Of a stretch of 64,000 nucleotides of DNA, positions 1 to 10,427 are shown one piece after another. Each line of letters starts with the position of its first letter. The stretch's first letter is position 1. A program made the position numbers and the translations under genes. The stretch lies in NCBI GenBank assembly GCA_949317995.1, contig OX439036.1, forward strand, positions 84,760,420 through 84,824,419, written 5' to 3'. The notes under the pieces are model-generated. The model saw only the letters and a program-made list of their open reading frames with translations. It made no database searches and had not been told where the DNA came from. This DNA comes from Acholoe squamosa. Lineage: Eukaryota; Annelida; Polychaeta; Phyllodocida; Polynoidae.

Positions 1-150
1 TGGGACTTCGACTCCATTCTGGACCTGAGAGAGGGCCGCCCCTATAGCATTATTGCTCGCATCGGTGTCTAGTATGAAATGCCCTTCGGGAGTAGGATAT
101 TTCAATACCGGTGTATTCTTAAACAAATCTTTTAAAAGATTCTTCCTGCT
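1..150 (-). pseudogene. Ty3/Gypsy RNase H domain, N-terminal fragment
   Basis: Minus-strand translation just left of the RT gives a stretch with the motif LDTDASNNAIGAALSQ, the first catalytic-aspartate region of Ty3/Gypsy RNase H. It is preceded by the usual 'TPVLKYP'-like lead-in. It is in a different frame from the RT open frame, so a frameshift lies near 145. The rest of the domain is outside the window. Confidence 0.8.
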
Positions 151-179
151 TGCTGGTCCATGGGAATGGTTCCCGAGCC

Positions 180-1244
180 CTACCCGGGGTCCAGTGAGCC
201 AAGCATTGCATGGGAAAGCTTACACGAGAGTAATTCGGTATAAAATCCTGGTAGTAGGAACTTTTCTGGATCTGCACTCACCCCGCTAGGGGTTATGATC
301 CTTCCTAAGTAGGTAATTGTTTTCTTGAACAGGTTACATTTCTTAGGCTTGAGTTTTAGGCCGTTGGCTAGAATCCGATCGAGTACCAGCTGCAGGTTCG
401 CGTGGCATTCCTTAAAGGACTTGCCGAATATGACAACGTCGTCCAGGTAAACCAAACACTTCTTCCACAGCAGGTCACTGAGTAGAGATTCCATCATAGC
501 CTCGAACGTAGCTGGTGCATTACACAATCCGAAGGGCAAGACATTATACTCAAATAGTCCCAAATGGCTAGAGAAAGCAGTTTTCTCTATGTCATCGGGA
601 TGCATCGGTATTTGCCAATACCCGGATTGTAAATCCAGGGAGCAGAACCATTGGTTCCCACCCAAGCTATCTAACGTCTTGTCTATCCTTGGTAGAGGAT
701 ACGAGTTCTTCTTTGTCATACCGTTTAATTTCCGGTAATCAACACAGAAACGGATTGTACCGTCTTTCTTTGTAGTCATACAAACGGGACTGGACCAAGG
801 GCTCGAGCTAGGCACGATTACCCCCAGTTCCAGTTGCTTTTGTATTTCTTGCTCGCATATTAACTTCTTCTTAAGAGGAAGTCTACGATGCGGGATCTTG
901 AAAGGTTTCTCGTCGCCCACATCTATGGTGTGCAACACCTTATCGGTTTTACATACGGGTCCTCCTTCCCTACCGAAAGCACTCTCGTACCTTCGCAGGA
1001 GGTCCCCTAGGTGCCGTTTGTCCTCCGTATTCTGTAAATCTGATTTATCAATCAGTTTCTGGAATTCTTCATCCAATGGATGCTTACTAACAGGGTTCAA
1101 TGGTTTATTAAACTTGGCCTCGGCGACGTGTTCTACTGAACTCATCTCCCCAACACTGTCGCCACGTTTTAAATAAATCACTGAGCCGGTTCGGTTAGTC
1201 ATGGGTAATACAGACCATGCTGCATTTGCCACCAATGTATCCAC
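180..1244 (-). pseudogene. Ty3/Gypsy reverse transcriptase domain (broken)
   Basis: The 354-codon open frame on the minus strand carries the canonical Ty3/Gypsy RT blocks in order: a 'GVIVPSSSPWSSPV' entry block, 'RFCVDYRKLN', 'YPLPRID', 'FCSLDLQSGYWQIPM', 'TAFSSHLGLFEYNVLPFG' and the catalytic YLDD box (about 429-452). Reverse transcriptase copies element RNA into DNA in the cytoplasmic particle. The frame opens directly after an in-frame TAA (1245-1247). At its C-terminal end, near 265, homology stops after 'DPEK' and resumes in another frame at the 'FIPNYSRVSFPM' part of the connection region. A small deletion with frameshift has therefore removed the intervening segment. The last 25 codons of the open frame are out-of-frame read-through. 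Confidence 0.9.
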
Positions 1245-1508
1245 TTAATCTAACCCGATGCTCGATAAGTATACCGTATCAGGTTCAAAGACTCCCGTCT
1301 CACCCTTCTGGGCCATTGATCCGCCACAAAGGACATCACAAGTGGTACCCGGAAGGATTTTCACCGTATGCATAACCAAAGCTACTGAAGACACCTGTCT
1401 TAATACACACTGTACATGCAAGCCATACGGGTTCTGGATACTCATCATACCATCCCGTGGGTCCAACACGGCCCCGTATAGGCTTGCAAAGTCCAATTCC
1501 ATCATCAC
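1245..1508 (-). pseudogene. Pol linker between protease and RT (frameshifted)
   Basis: This 87-codon open piece lies between protease and RT. It is in the same frame as the RT piece, from which it is separated only by a TAA, and in a different frame from the protease piece that it overlaps (1336-1508). It has no motif of its own that I recognise. Position and continuity make it the C-terminal part of the protease region and the spacer before RT. A frame change near 1500 and the stop at 1245-1247 are two of the inactivating lesions. Confidence 0.6.
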
Positions 1509-2121
1509 TAAGCTCTGCGATAGTTGGCGAAAGAACGAATTCTTTGCCTCCTATTCGGATAGGCATAAACATCCTCCCAAAAGTTCTCATACTGCTTTCG
1601 TCGGCCGTGCAAGCATTTACCCCCGTTTTGAGGTTCTCATGACTGCTGGCCACCGAGTCGAAGAATCTTTTGGACACACAGGAATGGCTAGCTCCAGTAT
1701 CCACTAAGAATTCTCCTACCCGGCCTTCCACAGATATGGGTACATACCACCGTCTCCCTGCCAGCAGGGATGGGTTACTGGTAAACTGGTGAAAGTCTCC
1801 TGAATCACCAAGATTCAATCCGAGTCCTCTCAAAAACTCCAGACACGGATGACTTGGGGGAAGGCGTGTCCCGCACACTCGAATCAACTCTTTGATCCAT
1901 CCTTCCTCTCCCCCAGTGCGGCCACTCGCCTCGTAATTGTCGCCACCATACAAATTGACACTAGGGTCCCTGGCCCCAGTCGGAGTGCTGGGGTGCGCAC
2001 CCACAGTCACCCGACCTCCAGGTAAATTTGATCCGAAATCTTCCACCGGATTACCCCTGGTAGCCTTTTGGCATTTGTTTCTTCCTGGGGTTATACCCAA
2101 TGCCGTGGATACAACCCCCAC
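1336..2121 (-). pseudogene. Retropepsin-like aspartic protease region of the Gypsy element
   Basis: The minus-strand open frame contains 'GEFLVDTGASHSCVS', the single-copy D-T-G-A active-site motif of retroviral-type aspartic proteases (they act as dimers), preceded by a 'YVPISVEG' beta strand. The enzyme would cleave the Gag-Pol polyprotein. The domain begins about 120 codons into the frame; the stretch before it is Pro/Gly-rich and looks like a gag-pol linker. After about 1500 the homologous reading continues in the overlapping frame, so the last 50 or so codons here are probably noise. Confidence 0.82.
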
Positions 2122-2354
2122 TAATTTCCCCCTACGTTGGGAGCTTCCGTGTCATTGTGGTCTGCCTCGGTTTCGGCTTCGGCTTCATAATAAGCCACCA
2201 TTACCGGCTTTGCAGCGGTACATTCAGAAGAATAGTGCCCCATCCTTTGGCACCTAAAACACTTAACGGTTCGGCGGTCCACTCTGGGTCTCGACCGACT
2301 GGCTTGTAGTGCATCAGTTATTTTCTTGCACATCTCTTCCATCATTTTAGTCAT
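2121..2354 (-). pseudogene. Gag nucleocapsid with one CCHC zinc knuckle
   Basis: The 77-codon piece holds 'CFRCQRMGHYSSEC', a perfect C-x2-C-x4-H-x4-C zinc knuckle preceded by a basic Arg-rich stretch. This is the standard nucleic-acid-binding module of Gag that packages element RNA. It overlaps the capsid-like piece by 4 bases at its start and the protease piece by 1 base at its end, each in a different frame. Confidence 0.85.
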
Positions 2355-3337
2355 ATCTGGAGACTGACCCTCGCTTTGTCAGCGCTATCAGTGGGCTTAT
2401 AAGCTTTGCTGTTAGCTTTAGCTTCGCCCCTGGCTTCGGATGATGGTTTAGCATCCTTTGGCCTGAAGAAAACCTTCCTCAGAATGTATTTCCTGCCAGA
2501 AGTGTTTTTTCTTAGTTGCATTGAGCAAAAGGTACCATCCTCTTGTTCAATGTCTATCAACTCGAAGTCGTCCGAGGTGTCCGATAACACCTTGGATCGG
2601 TGACTTACAGACGCCACCGGAGTCGGTCCCGATATGTTCGGGATGTCTCCGGCTAGCATTGTACGTTTCTTCACGGCCATATCTATTCCATTGAATATGC
2701 CGTGCAATGTAGACCCCTCTTTCCAGGCATCTCTTGCAGCAATCTGCTCGTCTCGGTCCCTTAGACCCTTGACGAATTGAGTTATCAAGTCGTCCATGTA
2801 CCAGTCCTGGTTCTCTGTCCTGGGTCTGGCCTTACTTAACAGGGCATGAAGTTCCATGCCATAAGCCCTAAAAGCTTCCGTAGGTTTTTGAGTATGTTTC
2901 CTAAAACGTACCATCCGATCCTCCTTGACCATATTACATAACAGTCCACTAGCAGATTCGACGAGCTGCTCAAAACTCCCGGCGAGACCATACCAGGTAT
3001 GCCATTGGTCAACGGCCATGCGCCCCGGACCATCTTTTAAACATCTAACTAGATGTGGCTTGGCCTCGTATGGGGTCCATCCATTACAATTCATCACGTC
3101 GATGAAGTCTTCAAACCATTCTTTCCATGGCCAAGTACCGTCATATTCCTTAGGGATGACGGCTACCCTTCGGGCTGAATTGTGAGCATACATCAATGTA
3201 CTGCATTGCTGTTTGCTCCATTCAATTACCTTGGTTTCGTTCAAGGTTCGATTGCCTCCTAAACCGCTGAAACTGTTGTTGTTTGGCGGTGGTGGTGGTG
3301 GTTGGGTATATGTCCATTGCGACCCATTATTACCCAC
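2351..3337 (-). pseudogene. Gag capsid-like region
   Basis: The 328-codon open frame contains a helical, Trp-rich region typical of Ty3/Gypsy Gag (for example 'WPWKEWFEDFIDVMNCNGW' and a later 'LLSKARPRTENQDWYMDDLI' segment), followed by a polar linker rich in Lys, Ser and Ala. Gag would assemble the intracellular particle. It begins with a short proline run. It is out of frame with the upstream coiled-coil segment and the downstream zinc knuckle. Confidence 0.75.
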
Positions 3338-3351
3338 GTATCCTCCACCCC

Positions 3352-3705
3352 CTACATTAGGGTTGGTACCCGAGCACCATCACCCCCATTCCCGCTCTCA
3401 TAGGCTGACCCGCCCTGACCACCGTCATTAGGCGCTTGGTCAGCCTGCCCTTGTTGGCTACTGCTACTTTGAGCATTTTGCTGGTTGCCAGGATTACCTG
3501 CATCCAGCCCAACATTATCTGTCTGATCCACGTGTATGTGGAATCCACTTGTTTCGGCACTGGTGTCGGAACAGTCTCTTTGTATGTAATCCGGGTCCAA
3601 ATTATGGACTATCGGAACTTCGCTGAGGCGAACTGGTCCGGCTATTCTGATCTTGGGTTCTGACGTAGACACCCCCTTGATCAACATTCCGAGAGGAGTT
3701 GTCAT
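3352..3705 (-). pseudogene. Gag linker segment, low complexity
   Basis: This 117-codon frame is rich in Gln, Asn, Gly and Ser and has no domain I recognise. It overlaps the end of the coiled-coil segment by about 100 bases and ends just before the capsid-like segment. By position it is the disordered linker of Gag; the frame assignment here is uncertain. Confidence 0.5.
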
Positions 3706-4630
3706 TTACAAACGGGTTGTACGCCCCTGTCGGATGCTTAGGTGTCGAACAGGAGACGGGGTCACCCTGTTTGACAAAAGTAGAGTCTGGATTCTGATCC
3801 TTACTCCTTGGTAGTGCGTTTGTATGCTCCTTTTCCTGCAAGTAGCTTTCCATAGTGGACTTATTTATAGTTAGGGTTGCCACATCTGTGGTCAAGTTCC
3901 TCTGTTCTTCTCTTAACTGAGCATTCTCTGACAACATCTCTGATCTGATCATCTCATTGTCTGCCACAGCTCGGTTCCGTTCTTCTTGGGCAACTAGTGC
4001 CTCCTTCTTCAAAGTATCTTTTAAGAAATGATACTTCTCTCCTTTTTCTTTCTGAGACCTTTGGTACTCGGTGGTCCTCTTACGGATTTCGTCTTTTTCC
4101 GAGACCAACTTGGCTTCTGTCTCTGCTTTACGGAGTTGAAGTCTTTTCAACTTCTCCTCCATCGCGTGCAACTCGGATTGCAATTTATTTACATCCCGAG
4201 CCTTAGCGACTTCCTCGGCTCTAGCCTTGTCAATCGCCCTTCGCCTATTGGCTTCTTCCCTTTCTAGGTCAGCCAATTTAATCTCTCTTTCCTTCTCATC
4301 CTTCTCTTTCAACTCCAACCGATGGGCAAGAGACGACAAACAATACTTGAGGTCAGATTCCTTTAGAATCGCCTCCTGTTCGACAGAACGAAGCTTTCCA
4401 ATTCGTTCTTTTGTCTTGTCCTCTATTTTCTTTTGTGCAGCTATGAATTGTTCATGCTGTCTCTTAGCTTGTTGCTCTACCTGTTCTTTGGCTTTTAAAT
4501 AAGCCGCGGTTGTCTTATACCCGGGGCCCATTCGACGTCCATACCTCATCTTATGGCTGTCCCCCGGATTGAACACGGAGTCCGATAAGCCTTCGTCTAG
4601 GATAGCCCCAGAGAATACATTTCCGTGCAC
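3602..4630 (-). pseudogene. Gag N-terminal coiled-coil segment
   Basis: This 342-codon frame is dominated by a long charged region (roughly codons 30-260) rich in Lys, Glu, Arg, Ala and Leu, with heptad-like spacing, predicting an extended coiled coil (for example 'KAKEQVEQQAKRQHEQF'). An N-terminal coiled coil before capsid occurs in several Gypsy-type Gag proteins and could help multimerisation. The head of the frame overlaps the preceding gag piece by 34 bases in another frame. Confidence 0.65.
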
Positions 4631-5205
4631 TTCGGTAATGTCTCTCGGGTGCTATCTCTCTGGGTGCCAGTAGATCCTTTTGGATCTTCCCCATCCCTAT
4701 CATCATCGTTCTCATGATCCGACGATGTCATCAATGGGGCCTCCCAAGTTGATCGGACCGCCCCATCCACTACACCCCTTGTAGGCATCTCCGTCCGTTG
4801 GATTGGACTTTGAGCCATAGGGGTTTCCAGAATACTAGGAGCGTTAGCTGGGATGCTAGGTCTAAGCTGGCCCTTACTAGTTAAAACTTGGGACCAGTCA
4901 CTCAAGTCTAACCTGGCAGGTTTAACCAACCCGCTTAATACCCCCGTATCTGAAGCAACCTGTCTAGGGGTACTTGGATATAGTTTACCGATCCCATCTC
5001 CAATTCTGGCAGGATCGTCTGTTAGACCCGGTCTCGAGAAAACTGTCTGGACACCTTCCGGGTTATACACATGCTGTTGACCCGGTTTCCAGTCTAATAG
5101 CAGATGCTGGGATGTGTAATCATCCTCTTCGAATCCCTCTAGCCCAGGGCTGGAAGGATTCTCATTAGGTCGTCTGCGAATTCCGGCCGTCTGGCCGCGC
5201 TCCAC
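4597..5205 (-). pseudogene. Start of gag, N-terminal segment
   Basis: The first sizeable open frame inside the element begins with an ATG at 5203-5205, only 8 bases after the 18-base primer-binding site. That is where gag is expected to begin. The 202 codons are polar and Pro/Ser-rich with no recognised domain. The frame runs into the coiled-coil segment through a frame change near 4610. Function is assigned by position only. Confidence 0.6.
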
Positions 5206-5212
5206 CCCGAAA

Positions 5213-5230
5213 CAACTGGTCAGGGCACCA
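5213..5230 (-). other. Primer-binding site of the Gypsy element
   Basis: Directly inside the LTR, after a one-base spacer at 5231, the minus strand reads TGGTGCCCTGACCAG. PBS sequences of LTR elements start with TGG, complementary to the CCA tail of the priming tRNA. I cannot name the tRNA from memory. Confidence 0.75.
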
Positions 5231-5231
5231 G

Positions 5232-5584
5232 TGTAACGGTTCGTTTCGACTTATATGTTGGTTGGCTCTTTGGCTTGCTTATCACTAGAGATACCAACAC
5301 AACACGAGTAGTTCGGGTTGGGCAAAGCTCCAGACTTCCTACCGCTCGGGTAGGCCTTTATTGAAGGTACAAAACACACGTCTGGACTGGACTACGTCCA
5401 GTCCCCTTCTGCGGTTCATCCGGCTCCTTAGTAGGAGCTGGACGCGAGGTGTGGTGCTGCCCCCTCTTGTACCAAATGGGTACCGCAAAGCGACACCTGG
5501 TTGGCATAGAAGGAACGAGCACCACACAAACACATCTCTCGGATGAAGCGCACTAATATATATACAACGATGCCGGCCCCTACA
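5232..5584 (-). repeat. 5' LTR of the Gypsy element (353 bp)
   Basis: The LTR is bounded by TGTA...TACA short inverted ends: on the plus strand it starts TGTAAC at 5232 and ends CCTACA at 5584. On the minus strand a TATATATA stretch lies near the start of the LTR (5551-5564) and an AATAAA signal lies further in (complement at 5357-5362). This gives the promoter-then-polyadenylation order expected of an LTR. The second LTR is outside the window. Confidence 0.85.
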
Positions 5585-8500
5585 ATAATAAGGTGTTGGT
5601 CCAACTATTTTGAATGCCTTAGAACTTTTAATTTCTTTATTTAATATTAATCAGTATTTTCCATAGATTTCGATAAATTAATATCAATCCTCATCATGAT
5701 CAATGTTTATCATCAATGATTATCTATATTATTCTTCTTAAAATAAATCAATTATTGTTCAAGGAATGTAGTTTCAAGTTTCCAATTATCGTACAAGCTG
5801 AGATGGATTGATATATAAATTTATGATTACTAGCAGGTATATGATAGAACATATATCCAGTAGTTCTATTTTACATAAATTATGCTAATTAGAGTTAGCA
5901 GTATATGTGTTTAAGTCTAATAATGTGCATGACTATATCAAAATTGGAACTATATATACTAGTGAAGCTATCACTATGCCTTTGTCTCTAAGATTTTTAG
6001 TGCTTCAGGCCAGCTTGTGAAGCTACCTAAAAATATGCAAATTAGGTCATTAATATGCAGACAATGGATGCAAAAATGACTGATCAGGACATGGGATGAT
6101 AAACACAGGTGTGTTTCAGTTATTCTATCTAGGTTTGAAGCCTTTCAACTTCTTGTAAAATTCATTGGGTATTTTTCATGGAATTAAATAGTTAATTAAT
6201 ACTTTTTATTTTCAATGTCAATTTATAAGCAGAAATGTCATTCGAAAATGATGTTTCCTCTTAGAAATGGATTCAGCACATCAAAAAACCACTATGTGCA
6301 AACTTTGATGCTTGCTGCCAAATGTGCCAATGTTGGTCAAAATCCAGGCTCTATCTACTGGTTTATCACGGTGGGACATGCACACAGAGAGAGAAGAACA
6401 CTGATTGCTTTGACACATACAGCACAGGTCACAATTTGTCTCCCACATGACATGTATGAAGGCATGTCGAATGAGGTTGACGCTCTCATATTTGGTTCGT
6501 CAACTCCACTTGACATGCGTAATGAAGACATGTCACATATTTCTGATCCATTCACCTGAGTGCTAGCTAATACTGTGAGACAATTATGTAAGGGTCAAGA
6601 GCAGTCAATAGCTATGAACCAATGGTTCAATCAGGGCAGTCCTATATTAGAAGGCAGGGGATATCATAGTCCCACAGGCCTGCAACACTAAGACACTTTT
6701 TCCTATCTACAGAACTTCTACTTGACAGAGGACCTCTATGCAGTCCATAAGCCAAGGGCATGGAGGTGCATGGCAATGCCATCTGTCTCCATGTAATGAA
6801 GATACTGAGATTATAGACTGTGGGTTAGCATACAATCTTTTGGTATTTTCACTGACCCACACACAAGGTGTCTAACCTCTCCAGTTGAAGAATTCAACAT
6901 TGTGGGTGTCTATTTTGATATTCAATATCAAATGCAAATTTAACAATGAAATAGAATTCACTACCATTTGTTGATAGTATTTACAGACCTTAGTGATCTA
7001 TTCTTCATGAAAACAAAATGACACAGATACATCAAATGTCTCAAGTGTTGGTAGTACCTCTTGGTAGTGATTAATCCTGGTACCAAAATGGTTGTTTGCC
7101 CCATCTAGTGGAATATTCTAGTCATGAGCCTAGTCAACTCACAGATGACATGACATTTTAAGGCATGTCAAATCATATGAGGAATACTGTGTGCTACAGT
7201 TGTCATGGTGACATATGTGCACATGTCCCAATGACGTGTGCTCTCTGTGTCAAATCAGGAAGACTTTTTTCAGTGCAGCAGAAAGCCATCATGAAAGGTC
7301 CCACATGGCGAAAAATGCTTTTTGAAACTGTTGTAATTATGGGACCAACCCCAAATTCGCAAGGGGTATAACTACGGTAGGGTGTGTAGAACACAAAGAC
7401 GCTTTTGCATTTTCTCATGTATCCTTTGGGATATTTTGCCTTTCTTCATGTTTATATATGTGTGCATTATATATTTTCTACCCTAAAATCGTAAAAGACT
7501 GCTTTTGGTCTATGCTCCAAATGGCTTTTAGAAAGTATAATATGAACCTTTCGCCAAAGTAATCTATAAAGTAATAGGAAATGACAATGCTTCTAAATGT
7601 TGGATTAAGTTTATTTGGCTAAAAGACCCAGAATGGCATGATTGGACTATTGCAATTGAGAAAAGGCTAATACTTTTGGGTTAAGTGCTAATCAATATTC
7701 CAAATCCGACTTTCTCATGCAGAAATGTCAATATCATAATCTGTATCATTTAAAGAGAAAACTTTGAAAATGATAATTGATTACTATTTTCTTTTATTTT
7801 TGTGAATTTCTTTTGTAACCTTTATCTCTCCCCATGACCAGAGAACATTTTTCACTGTTTCCAACCTATCTTTAATATTGTTTATAGAATATTTAAACCT
7901 GTATCAATCCCTATCATTACGAGACTTCCATTATCCGAATCAGGTCAGTGTGAGTAGAGGGACACTTGGGGTAGTATTTTGAAAAAAGCTACACACTTAA
8001 GAGTTCACTTTTGGAGTTCTGTGCACGTAAGAGTTAAGTCAAATCTGAATATCTTATCTAGGGCAGAGGGTGACATAGGCTATATACATATCATTCACCA
8101 TCCGATAGGTAGCCTACAAATGCTTGAGTATAATTATGGAAATGTCCACAGAGCGCTCTTTTATTGATTGATTATTGTTTTATTGGCTACAATGAACTCA
8201 CAGACGTGGGGCGTTTTTCATTTTGCGCACAAATATAGACAGATTCTCGATATGTATATAGACACGTGTTGTTTCATTTGTTTCAGGTAGTAGTCCTGAG
8301 AATTAATGATACAGCTATATTTACTGCTAGGCAGAGATGCATATTCATTTTCTACTTCATCTAATCACGAATCATATCATGCCAATAAAAGAACTTTGAA
8401 CATTGGACTGCAGGCTTCAGTGTATTTCCCCTATTGTGAAACATAGGCTTACATGAATGTGGCTCCAAGTAACACCATCCGTGACACTGATTACACCAAG

Positions 8501-8649
8501 CCGCTTCCAGTAAATCACCTCTATATATTCTAGGGCCTATGTATTTTATGCTGACACTTCATTATCCAAACATTCCCACATTCAAAGAAATACTACTTTA
8601 GAAAACATGCTTCATTATACCAACTGATTGTTATCGGTGCCAAATGTTA
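5585..8649. other. AT-rich intergenic stretch without a recognised gene
   Basis: The stretch is AT-rich non-coding DNA. The longest open frames are about 110 codons, without recognisable motifs, and look like chance. The only structure I can support is a member of a dispersed repeat family at 7292-7460, listed separately. Confidence 0.6.
7292..7460 (+). repeat. Copy 1 of the 'GTCCCACATGGCGAAAAA' dispersed repeat
   Basis: About 170 bp are shared with 21190-21395 in the same orientation: CCACATGGCGAAAAATGC, then 'TTCGCAAGGGGTATAACTAC', then 'GTGTAGAACACAA', then 'TTTGGGATATTTTGCC'. The same modules occur inverted at 18740-18903 and 23950-24094. No TIR or coding sequence is visible. Confidence 0.75.
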
Positions 8650-8651
8650 TA

Positions 8652-9539
8652 CACTGTTAAAAATTTCCGTAGATTTTACAGAGAATCATTGTTAAATTTT
8701 ACGGGTTTTCACCGTTATTTTTATTACAATGAAACACCCTTAGATTAGGTGATGTTACAGTGAATCTGTGTAAAACACTACGGAAAAGTACCGCTATTTT
8801 ATTTACGGTGAATCTTTGTCTTTTCGGAAGTTTCATATCTTCCCACTAGGTGGCCTCGGGGCTCACTTTGAGACTTTCTTCAATGCCCTGCACCCTAAAC
8901 AGCTCAAATTGTCACAAAATTCAAAACATATCCACTTTGGTTTATGCACCATGTCATCAAAATGCAAGTCTACATTGTAGTTTCATAGATTTCAGATATT
9001 CAAAAAATAATCCAACTTTGTGTGGCAAAGAGGAGTAGCAGGGATGTCATAAACACCCATTATGTGGTAATAGAAAAAATACATAGGCATATCACTGCAG
9101 TTTTTAATTCAACACAGTTCTGAAGTAGTCTATGTACTTAGATTATTCCTCCAAAGTTATGAAGGGCATGATGTGCCTCTCAAGGACTAATTTATAATTA
9201 TAATGATTAGAATGTCCTTACACTAGGATGTCCAGATGAACTGTACATGCAACCAACCCATGTATAAAGATAACCTAGTCCACTGTGAATTTACAGTGGA
9301 ATTTCTAAAATGTCAAGCCAGAGGCTGAATATTGCTATGAAAGGTTAATGGTGTATGGCATTGAAACCAAAACAATGTGTAATTATTTACCTTTAATCTA
9401 TGTTTAGAAATAACAGTGAAATTCCGTAAAAATTACGGTGACATTGAAAAAAACGGTGACCGTTAAAAAAACGGTGAAAGATTGGCAGCCATTGTTGCCA
9501 ATGATTCTTCGTTTTTTCTACGGAAAATTTTTAACAGTG
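8652..9539. mobile_element. Non-autonomous TIR element, TA target site, 888 bp
   Basis: The element opens CACTGTTAAAAATTTCCG and closes with the near-complement CGGAAAATTTTTAACAGTG. Both ends are flanked by TA (8650-8651 and 9540-9541), as for Tc1/mariner-like or other TA-targeting transposons. Subterminal 'ACGGTGA'-type motifs are repeated inside both ends. No transposase is encoded; the longest frames are chance. Confidence 0.82.
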
Positions 9540-9541
9540 TA

Positions 9542-10427
9542 GAGTTGGGAGGGGGTTTGGGGTTGGGGAGGGGGTATGGAAATGGCGAGGGTGAAAACAT
9601 GGATAGGCAGGTAGGGTCAGTGGTAGGCTGTTTGGAGGTGGGCGAGGGAGGGGGATCTGTAGTTGTATTAACCAACAGAAGGCGTCCAGGTGTGCCAGGT
9701 GAGAGAAGACCTGATGGGGGGGTACCACCCCATCCAGACACTAACTTTACCTGTAAAGTTACATCCGTTTCGTATTCACCAGGCACCCATTTATCATTTA
9801 GGAGAACCGACCTCCAACTGTTTGTTTTGGGGAGTACATGGCTATCCGAAAAAGGGATGGCTGAAGATAAATTCCACTTCCCCTGGCCTAATGTTTTCTG
9901 CCACATATATAATGGAGTGAACTTTTCAAAAGGGTGAGTGCACGTTCCTAAACTTATCGCAATAAAGTATCACTTGCCTGCAATGAAAGAACATGGAGTC
10001 ATTTAGTCAAATTTTGCTACCTCATAGCACCGGCATCAGTAAAATATTGACCTCACAAGCAAAAGCTGTGAGAACGTACATTTATCAGACAACCCCTTGG
10101 TATGTAAATAAACGAAATGGTGAAAAGGAAGAAGAAAAAAAGTGATATAACCGCTTTAAATGGAACTTGAAGTACTTTCTGTTCTGGCCTGAGGCAAGTT
10201 TCATTGCTTTTTTTGTCATTTAATGTACCTTGACCTTGGAAGTGGTGTTATTCACTGGCCTATTGGTTTAACTTTTGAATAGCGTCTTGGTGAAATCGAC
10301 AGCTAGATGGGTCTATAAATTGGTTATGAGTTTTAAAGAGTAACGCATGCATTTTAAAAAATGACAGAAGAGGCAGTTTCAATACTTCCCATTACATTGT
10401 TATTGACCGGGTAACACTCGGGTAGGA
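9542..10427. other. Intergenic stretch, no gene recognised
   Basis: The first 230 bp are G-rich on the plus strand (runs of GGGGTTGGGG type). Overlapping open frames of about 150 codons across 9463-9937 run through this low-complexity DNA on both strands and straddle the transposon end, so I do not regard them as genes. The rest is unremarkable. Confidence 0.55.

Larger units (their letters stand above)
1..5584 (-). mobile_element. Degenerate Ty3/Gypsy LTR retrotransposon, 5' part, truncated by the window edge
   Basis: Read on the minus strand from 5584 down, the order is LTR, primer-binding site, gag (N-terminal region, coiled coil, capsid-like region, CCHC knuckle), aspartic protease, reverse transcriptase and the start of RNase H. 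Protease-RT-RNaseH is the shared order of Ty3/Gypsy pol; integrase and the 3' LTR would lie to the left of position 1. The coding region is spread over at least six overlapping reading frames. It also has an in-frame TAA at 1245-1247 and further breaks near 1500, 265 and 145, so this copy cannot make an intact Pol. The neighbouring SZT2 exons are free of frameshifts, so I infer real mutational decay. Target-site duplication cannot be tested without the left end. Confidence 0.92.

Noticed and set aside
9463-9937. Overlapping open frames of about 150 codons on both strands
   Set aside because: They run through G-rich low-complexity DNA and the end of a transposon, are Pro/Gly biased on both strands, and show no domain or splice context.
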